From NCBI GenBank assembly GCA_945788625.1, contig CALZMQ010000021.1, positions 1-51,212 on the forward strand: a stretch of 51,212 nt of DNA. The letters are read 5' to 3'. Source of the DNA: an uncultured Woeseiaceae bacterium (GTDB taxonomy: Bacteria > Pseudomonadota > Gammaproteobacteria > Steroidobacterales > Woeseiaceae). The notes under the pieces are model-generated. The model was not told where the DNA came from. It ran no database searches and worked only from the letters and a program-made list of their open reading frames with translations. Below, one piece after another: positions 46,747-51,212 of this stretch; position 1 is the stretch's first letter; every line of letters begins with the position of its first letter. The translations under genes were made by a program, and so were the position numbers.

Positions 46747-47640
46747 ATGATCAGCAAACCGAAAATTTCCCTGCGCGGCTTGCGCACGTTCTGCGTCGCA
46801 GCGCGGCACGCGAGCTTTCGGATGGCGGGCGAGGAGTTGTTCATCACTTCGTCTGCGGTCAGCCACCAGATCAAAGGTCTCGAGCAGGAACTGGGTATGC
46901 CGCTTTTTGATCGCAACAGCCGCGAGCTCAGTCTTACCGAAACCGGTAAATCGCTGTTTGAAGACGTCAACCCGCTGATCGAGCAGCTCGACGAAGTCGC
47001 GGCCACTTACAAGACGGGCAGTCGACACACCGCAATCAGGATTTCCGTGCAACCGTTTTTTGCCAGCGAATATTTCGTCCCGCGCCTGAGCGAATTCACG
47101 GAAGAGCATCCGGAAATCGACATCCAGGTTGGCACGAGTGACGAGACCTCCGAGAAGCATCCATCGAATGCGGATTTGTCGATTCGCTTGTTTCGTGCGC
47201 CGCCGTCGAATATGCCTTCGAGCTTGCTCTTCCCCCTTCGCATGGTTCCCGCGGGTTCACCGGGTTTCAAAAAGAAGATGGCCGTCAAGAAAAAGGCCAT
47301 TGTCAGCGAGTTCCCGCTGATCGTCTACGAAACGCACGCCAAAGCCTGGATGCAATGGGCGAGTGCAACGGGAATTCAGATTCCGGAGAACAGCAAGGTC
47401 ACGCGGCTGGACTCCATGATTGCCGTAGTTCGGGCCGCCGAACAGGGCATCGGAGCCGCGCTCGTACCGGTGCCGCTCGCCGATCAGTGGTTCAAACAGG
47501 GGAGTATCGTCCAGCTTTTCAACAACGAGCTGGTGACCGACCTCAGCTATTACGTCGTGTTCAGTGAGGACAAGAAGGCGGATCCGGGCGTGCGCAGCCT
47601 CCGCGACTGGATATTACGGAATTTCGCTGATTCCGGCTGA
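46747..47640 (+). CDS. LysR-family transcriptional regulator (GcvA-like)
   Basis: DNA-binding regulator with an N-terminal winged helix-turn-helix (residues about 8-66; LRTFCVAARHASFRMAGEEL, then SAVSHQIKGLEQELGMPLFD) and a periplasmic-binding-type effector domain (about 95-290). The helix-turn-helix is closest to the GcvA group. 297 aa. It starts 9 bases past the first GH16, on the same strand, so it is probably transcribed with the glucanase operon. Its inducer and targets are unknown. Confidence 0.9.
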   Translation: MISKPKISLRGLRTFCVAARHASFRMAGEELFITSSAVSHQIKGLEQELGMPLFDRNSRELSLTETGKSLFEDVNPLIEQLDEVAATYKTGSRHTAIRISVQPFFASEYFVPRLSEFTEEHPEIDIQVGTSDETSEKHPSNADLSIRLFRAPPSNMPSSLLFPLRMVPAGSPGFKKKMAVKKKAIVSEFPLIVYETHAKAWMQWASATGIQIPENSKVTRLDSMIAVVRAAEQGIGAALVPVPLADQWFKQGSIVQLFNNELVTDLSYYVVFSEDKKADPGVRSLRDWILRNFADSG

Positions 47641-47761
47641 TTTTTTCTCATCTCAGGCTCAAGTTTATTTCGCTTGTGGCTACCCGGGTCCGAACCTATT
47701 GTGCACACGTCGGCCACCGAACAGTGCCGGCGAACAGCAACAGTTCTTCTGGAGAAAGATC

Positions 47762-47977
47762 ATGTTCAAGCAAGCCAAGCCTGCGCACGATGCGTTCACG
47801 TTCAGCCTGGGCGGCATGACGGCGATTGCCTCGGTGATCGCCCCGCCGGCCGTAGCCAGCGATCGGTTCAATCATATTCGAGACGGACGTACGAATCAGC
47901 GTCGCGGCGACCGCGTCCGGAGCCTGCGACCGTGGCGTATCGGCCATCGTCAAGCCGCGATGGATAGCTGTGCGTAA
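47762..47977 (+). CDS. Small ORF A, basic 71-residue protein of unknown family
   Basis: I do not recognise this protein. It is homologous to the ORF at 48437; the first 40 residues share DAFxFSLGGM, IASV, AP and RFxxIR. Basic residues at the start, a hydrophobic middle (about 12-31) and an AVAS junction resemble a signal peptide, which would leave an Arg-rich tail of about 38 residues (RPWRIGHR). CTGGAG precedes the ATG by about 6 bases; the frame is open upstream as far as 47564, but that part overlaps the LysR gene. Support comes from the paralogue and the shared leader. Function unknown. Confidence 0.6.
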   Translation: MFKQAKPAHDAFTFSLGGMTAIASVIAPPAVASDRFNHIRDGRTNQRRGDRVRSLRPWRIGHRQAAMDSCA

Positions 47978-47990
47978 CATTGGAATGACC

Positions 47991-48016
47991 GGGGCGCGGC
48001 GAGGGCGCCGCGTCCC
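47991..48016 (+). other. Strong GC hairpin after small ORF A
   Basis: Eleven-base stem (GGGGCGCGGCG paired with CGCCGCGTCCC, one G-U pair) and an AGGG loop, 14 bases after the stop. No U run follows, so it is not a textbook terminator. It may be an attenuator or an mRNA-stabilising end before the LacI headpiece gene, whose start is 31 bases further on. Confidence 0.65.
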
Positions 48017-48047
48017 GACCGGAACCACCTGAGGGCACTCCATCATC

Positions 48048-48245
48048 ATGTCAATCGCCACCGTATACGACGTCGCAAAACTCGCTGGAGTTTCGATAAA
48101 GACCGTCTCACGTGTGGTCAACTGCGAGCCGAATGTACGGGAGTCGACAAAAGAGCGAGTCGATCGGGCAATAGCCAATCTCGACTACCGCCCCAGTCAA
48201 GCCGCTCGAAACCTGGCGGCCCATCGTTCACGCCGGGTTCCCTAG
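48048..48245 (+). pseudogene. LacI-family DNA-binding headpiece without effector domain
   Basis: A 65-residue ORF that is a near-perfect LacI headpiece: helix-turn-helix VYDVAKLAGVSIKTVSRVVN, then NVRESTKERVDRAI and the hinge-helix region YRPSQAARNLAAH. It stops with RSRRVP at the point where a full repressor begins its sugar-binding core; about 270 residues are missing, and I find no continuing core in the other frames downstream. GAGGG stands about 12 bases before the ATG. It could be a decayed repressor or a retained stand-alone headpiece. Headpieces of this type commonly bind CG-centred palindromes like those in this locus. Confidence 0.75.
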
Positions 48246-48436
48246 CCCAACCAGCCCAATGCCGGTTCGGCTAAAAGTCAGCCGCACACGAGCGCCTGTT
48301 CGCGCCTGCTAATCCTCAGTTCATCTTTCAACCAATCTCGCTAGTGGCTTGCGCCCGCCACGCCCGTTGCCGTCTGTCTATTGCGGCGACGCGCCCGCTG
48401 GTTGCGAACAGACCACTTCGCGCTGGAGTGAATATC

Positions 48437-48637
48437 ATGAAAAAAAACGCCAAACGACCACGTGACGCCTTCTCGTTCAGCCTGGGCGGCATGTCGACGA
48501 TCGCCTCGGTGGTCGCCCCGACTGCCATAGCCGACAATCGATTCCGTCAGATTCGAGGCGCCGAACGCCAACGGGTCCCGGAGACCGATGAGCCGAAGCC
48601 GCGACTGTGGCGTAGGCTGCGCCGAGAACCCGCGTAA
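48437..48637 (+). CDS. Small ORF B, basic 66-residue protein, paralogue of ORF A
   Basis: Unknown family. It matches ORF A through DAFSFSLGGM, then IASVVAP and RFRQIR, and again in the C-terminal RLWRRLRR (RPWRIGHR in ORF A). A basic start (KKNAKRPR), a hydrophobic stretch and TAIAD look like an export signal, leaving a tail with ten Arg in about 34 residues. CTGGAG lies before the ATG at similar spacing to ORF A, and a terminator follows the stop. Conservation of the N-terminal half over the less conserved tail argues for a real gene. It precedes the second GH16 gene. Confidence 0.65.
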   Translation: MKKNAKRPRDAFSFSLGGMSTIASVVAPTAIADNRFRQIRGAERQRVPETDEPKPRLWRRLRREPA

Positions 48638-48667
48638 GTCGAACGCACATACCGGGCGAATGGAAGG

Positions 48668-48699
48668 GGGGCGAGGCCGGGAAAGCCGCGCCCCGTTTT
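48668..48699 (+). terminator. Rho-independent terminator after small ORF B
   Basis: GGGGCG-A-GGC and GCC-G-CGCCCC form a nine-pair stem with one internal mismatch and a seven-base loop, followed by GTTTT. It lies 30 bases after the stop of ORF B and insulates it from the promoter of the second GH16 gene. Confidence 0.7.
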
Positions 48700-48745
48700 C
48701 CCCGCCACTTGAACGTTCCTCGATCGCGACTATCGCTCTCAAGTA

Positions 48746-48761
48746 TTGACAGCGTTGTCAA
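48746..48761. promoter_or_regulatory. LacI-type operator O1 and promoter of the second GH16 gene
   Basis: TTGACAGCGTTGTCAA, one base off the perfect palindrome at 39890. The initial TTGACA serves as a -35, with TACAAG at 48769-48774 after a 17-base spacer, the same geometry as at the GH3 promoter. It lies 125 bases before the GH16 start. Confidence 0.83.
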
Positions 48762-48780
48762 AATTCCGTACAAGTAACTA

Positions 48781-48796
48781 TTGACAGCGCTGTCAA
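48781..48796. promoter_or_regulatory. LacI-type operator O2 of the second GH16 gene
   Basis: Perfect palindrome TTGACAGCGCTGTCAA, identical to the site at 39890. It begins 35 bases after O1, on or next to the predicted transcription start from the O1-embedded promoter. Two sites this close would allow cooperative repression. Confidence 0.85.
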
Positions 48797-48870
48797 TCCT
48801 GAATGAACATTGGCAGACAAGCAAGACAAGAATTCCATTCTTGCATTCACGTCTCGGGGGGTACGCTTTA

Positions 48871-49833
48871 ATGAGTTTTCGACTGCAGGGGTCTCTACGG
48901 TTCGCGCTGCCGGCGGTTGCGCTGCTTGTGTTCTCGGCATGTACCGACAGCAACACAGGCCAGGTACTTTCCAGTGTCGACGTGTTCTCCGGAGAATACC
49001 AGCGTCCTGCGCTGAACACGCTTCCAGGCGTTACGGTGTTTGACAACGTCGAGGTGACGCCTGGCGGACCGCTCAATCTCGTCTGGAGCGACGAATTCGA
49101 CGGCGCCGCATTGGACCCGAATGTCTGGTTGGCCCAGACCGGCGACGGGACGAATGTCGGGCTGCCGCCTGGCTGGGGCAACAATGAATTGCAGTATTAC
49201 CAGGCCGCAAACGCGGTACTCGAAAACGGTGTACTGAAGATCACTGCCAGGAGTGAATCGGTTGGTGGATTGAACTACACGTCGGCGCGAATAACGACGG
49301 CCGACCGCGTGGCGTTTCGCTACGGCCGCATCGAAGCGCGCATAAAGCTTCCCGGAGGGCAGGGCCTGTGGCCGGCGTTCTGGCTGTTGTCGCAGGACAG
49401 CCCTTACGGCTCGTGGGCCGCAACAGGCGAAATCGACATCATGGAGGCCACGAACCTCGGGGCTTCCGGCGGCAACGCGGTATTCGGCACGCTCCATTAT
49501 GGCGGCGAGTTTCCCGCTAATGTTTTCACCGGCAAGCGAACAGACGTAATTGGCGACGCAACCGCCGATTTCCATCACTACGCCATCGAGTGGGATGCCG
49601 ACGAATTCCGCTGGTACGTAGATCACGTCCTGTACGCAACGCAGAACAACTGGTATTCGGAGGCGGCCACAACCTCGCCGGAGGCCGCGTATCCCGCGCC
49701 GTTCAACCAGGCGTTCCACATCCTCCTTAACGTGGCGGTCGGCGGCAACCTGCCGGGCCCGCCAGATGCGGGCACGGTATTCCCGGTCACGATGGAAGTC
49801 GACTACGTCAGAGTCTATGAGGGCGCGCCCTGA
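48871..49833 (+). CDS. GH16 laminarinase-type lipoprotein (second copy)
   Basis: Family 16 beta-glucanase paralogous to the gene at 45772. The signal peptide ends in a lipobox (LVFSAC, lipidated Cys24); a short linker leads to LVWSDEFDG near residue 71. Nucleophile Glu187 and acid/base Glu192 lie in GEIDIME, with QGLWPAFWLL before them. 320 aa. Unlike the first copy it has no Gly/Pro-rich linker, and it carries a small insert (SEAATTSPEAAYP) near the C-terminus. I chose the ATG at 48871 because the longer frame would start inside operator O2. Its promoter region carries two operators, so it is separately controlled within the same regulon. Confidence 0.92.
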   Translation: MSFRLQGSLRFALPAVALLVFSACTDSNTGQVLSSVDVFSGEYQRPALNTLPGVTVFDNVEVTPGGPLNLVWSDEFDGAALDPNVWLAQTGDGTNVGLPPGWGNNELQYYQAANAVLENGVLKITARSESVGGLNYTSARITTADRVAFRYGRIEARIKLPGGQGLWPAFWLLSQDSPYGSWAATGEIDIMEATNLGASGGNAVFGTLHYGGEFPANVFTGKRTDVIGDATADFHHYAIEWDADEFRWYVDHVLYATQNNWYSEAATTSPEAAYPAPFNQAFHILLNVAVGGNLPGPPDAGTVFPVTMEVDYVRVYEGAP

Positions 49834-49914
49834 TAGCGGTCTTGCCTTGTTCGGAGCAATTTTCTCGTGCGGAAGCATTTGTTACAAATTCAGACGGTGC
49901 GCCGGATTGTCAAT

Positions 49915-49930
49915 CTGACAACGCTGTCAT
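49915..49930. promoter_or_regulatory. LacI-type operator upstream of the modular lipoprotein
   Basis: CTGACAACGCTGTCAT matches the 16-bp palindrome at 13 positions; the inner GACA-N4-TGTC symmetry with CG centre is kept. It stands 153 bases before the next gene. A good -10 at 17-base spacing is not apparent here, so the promoter may lie elsewhere in the 249-base gap. Confidence 0.7.
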
Positions 49931-50082
49931 AAGTTCCTGATGATCACCGATCAGCAGGTCAGTTTGAGGAGCGGGGGCGGATTCCTCGCGCCAGCCAGGA
50001 CAATAATCAGAAAAAAGCCTGTTTAAGAACTTAAAGAGCAATCCAGGTTTCTTATTCTCGCGATTAGCCAGAGACTTCAGTT

Positions 50083-51212
50083 ATGCAATCACTATCCTCC
50101 ATGCGCCTGTTCCGCATATTGACGACCCTTGTTCCATTGACGATCCTCGTGGCTTGCGGCGAAGGCGAGGGGCAACAAAGAATTCTCAACTCGCCCGCGG
50201 ACCCGTTCGCGGGACCACCGGCCAGCTGTTTCGAGGCAATCACGTTCGAGGATGTTTGCGGCCAGGCCCTCGACTTCACGAATTTCGAGGGTGGCGTAGG
50301 GTCAATCGTCGACAATCCGGACCAGGGCGCCGGCAACCCGAGCGCCAAGGTCATGCAGTTTCAGAAATTCCGGGCGACCAGCGGCGCTACGTTCGGCGGT
50401 ACGGTTCTGGACTTTTCGAGCATCGGGACCGACGTCATCAATGCCGGCGACTTCATTACGATCAAGGTCTGGTCGCAGCGGCCGGTGAACGTCTTGTTCG
50501 AACCGGAGGGCGGGGGTCCCGGCAGCGGCGCTGAAGTGGCGCATGGCGGCACGGGTTGGGAAGAACTGACCTTCGTCTTCGCAACTTTCTCGGGCACCGC
50601 CAGCGGTTACGTGTTTATTTTCGATAACGGCGTCCTTGGCGATGCGGCGGACGATCCGGACAACTGGACCTTCTACGTTGACGACATCTCGTTGGTCATG
50701 AGCGGCGGGCCTGGGCCGGGTACCGGCAGCTTCCCGATTACCTTCGATGGCACGGTACCTGGGGTTTTCGAGTTCGGCGGTGCGGGCTTCGCAATCGAAC
50801 CGGGCCCTGCGGGCGGTGACGGCAACGCATTGAAGATCGTCCGCGACGGCGGTGAGGTGTTTGCGGGCGTCTATATTTCCGTTCCCGAGATTCCCAATGA
50901 CCAGGGTGACCAGACGATTTCGGCGCTGGTCTACTCGCCGACGGCGGGTATCCCGATGGTCGCCAAGGCAGAGTATGGCGACAACATGGGCAGCGGCGAC
51001 GTGCAGGCCAACGAAGTGGTTGTCGTGGGCTGGCAGACGCTGACCTGGACCTTCACCAACCTGGCCGCACCGAACGTCTACAACCGCTTCACGATGCTGC
51101 CGAACCTGGGTACCGTGGATACGGCCACAGAGTATTTCTTCGATAACATCGACCTCGTTGGCGCAGGTGGTGGCGGTGGTACGCAGGTCGATCTTCCGGT
51201 CAGCTTCGACGA
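50083..51212 (+). CDS. Modular lipoprotein with tandem carbohydrate-binding-like domains, 3' end outside window
   Basis: The frame is open from the ATG at 50083 to the last base. The signal peptide ends in a lipobox (TILVAC, lipidated Cys25). Then come at least two beta-rich domains of about 150 residues with the same plan: an opening strand (AITFEDV, FPITFDG), a GDFITIKVWS or QTISALVYS strand, a WEELTF or WQTLTW strand, and a closing FYVDDISLV or YFFDNIDLV. They are joined by Gly-rich linkers (SGGPGPGTGS, GAGGGGGT), and a third copy begins at VDLPVSFD. The plan resembles CBM-type jelly rolls. No catalytic motif is visible so far. Likely a surface glucan-binding protein or the front of a larger hydrolase. 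Confidence 0.8.
   Translation, partial: MQSLSSMRLFRILTTLVPLTILVACGEGEGQQRILNSPADPFAGPPASCFEAITFEDVCGQALDFTNFEGGVGSIVDNPDQGAGNPSAKVMQFQKFRATSGATFGGTVLDFSSIGTDVINAGDFITIKVWSQRPVNVLFEPEGGGPGSGAEVAHGGTGWEELTFVFATFSGTASGYVFIFDNGVLGDAADDPDNWTFYVDDISLVMSGGPGPGTGSFPITFDGTVPGVFEFGGAGFAIEPGPAGGDGNALKIVRDGGEVFAGVYISVPEIPNDQGDQTISALVYSPTAGIPMVAKAEYGDNMGSGDVQANEVVVVGWQTLTWTFTNLAAPNVYNRFTMLPNLGTVDTATEYFFDNIDLVGAGGGGGTQVDLPVSFD

Larger units (their letters stand above)
47671..48699 (+). repeat. Direct duplication: leader + small ORF + GC hairpin
   Basis: Two diverged copies of one module lie about 675 bases apart. Each has a leader with the near-identical motif CGCTTGTGGCT (47671) or CGCTAGTGGCT (48339), a CGAACAG motif about 32 bases before the start, CTGGAG as ribosome site, a homologous small ORF, and a GC-rich hairpin after the stop (47991-48016 and 48668-48699). 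The LacI headpiece gene lies between them. Conservation of the untranslated leader as well as the ORF indicates duplication of a complete transcription unit. Confidence 0.7.

Noticed and set aside
47762..48637. Small ORFs as double-glycine leader bacteriocin precursors (SLGGM motif)
   Set aside because: The residues before GG do not fit the usual leader spacing, no peptidase/ABC exporter gene is nearby, and the hydrophobic stretch continues past GG as in an ordinary export signal.
48781..48870. Upstream TTG start extending the second GH16 by 30 residues
   Set aside because: It would begin within operator O2 and place a non-signal extension before a good lipoprotein signal peptide at 48871.

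Overview
The window is chromosomal DNA from a GC-rich gammaproteobacterium. The evidence is the family-level gene content and the order of the housekeeping blocks: rpoE-rseABC, lepA-lepB-DUF4845-rnc-era-recO-pdxJ-acpS, nagZ next to a thioinosine phosphorylase, csiV-mfd, lolCE-lolD, and comEC-exbBD-msbA-lpxK-kdsB. This layout resembles the pseudomonad arrangement. The glucan-degrading island suggests a marine or sediment heterotroph able to use laminarin-type beta-1,3-glucan. I cannot name a genus from sequence alone.

Bases 1-30041 are mostly conserved housekeeping genes on the + strand. They cover envelope stress (rpoE, 5'-truncated, then rseA, rseB, rseC and a thioredoxin-fold protein), translation and secretion (lepA, lepB), RNA and ribosome maturation (rnc, era, rlmD), repair (recO, mfd), cofactor synthesis (pdxJ, acpS), murein recycling (nagZ), lipoprotein release (lolC, lolE, lolD), DNA uptake (comEC), and LPS synthesis and export (msbA, lpxK, kdsB, with an ExbB/ExbD pair). 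csiV, mfd and a small BamE-like gene are on the - strand. Many genes overlap by 1-8 bases, so several long operons are likely.

Bases 30087-37812 form a signalling island. A Cache-domain sensor kinase (-) is divergent from an overlapping trio (+): an MHYT-PAS sensor kinase, a REC-HDOD regulator and a REC regulator with a degraded HD-GYP domain. A globin-coupled diguanylate cyclase follows. The two kinases have closely related kinase cores and neither carries its own receiver.

Bases 37818-51212 form a glucan-utilisation island. A 2OG-Fe(II) oxygenase-like gene and a GPH-type sugar symporter (-) are divergent from a probable operon of GH3, SP-family sugar porter, secreted duplicated-domain protein, GH17 lipoprotein, GH16 lipoprotein and a LysR regulator. 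Then come two paralogous small ORFs flanking a LacI gene reduced to its DNA-binding headpiece, a second GH16 lipoprotein, and a modular lipoprotein running off the window. Four copies of a 16-bp palindrome (TTGACAGCGCTGTCAA and variants) lie upstream of the symporter/GH3 pair, the second GH16 and the last lipoprotein. They look like the operators of one LacI-family regulon. The likely division of labour is: surface GH16 and GH17 enzymes cut the glucan, GH3 trims oligosaccharides, and the two MFS porters import products. No TonB-dependent receptor is visible, so the locus probably continues to the right.

No stretch above about 300 bases lacks a gene. The longer gaps are 32094-32334 (divergent kinase promoters presumed, no motif recognised), 48246-48436 (leader of the second small ORF), 48638-48870 (terminator plus two operators) and 49834-50082 (one operator). 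I saw no tRNA, rRNA, CRISPR array, insertion sequence or prophage.
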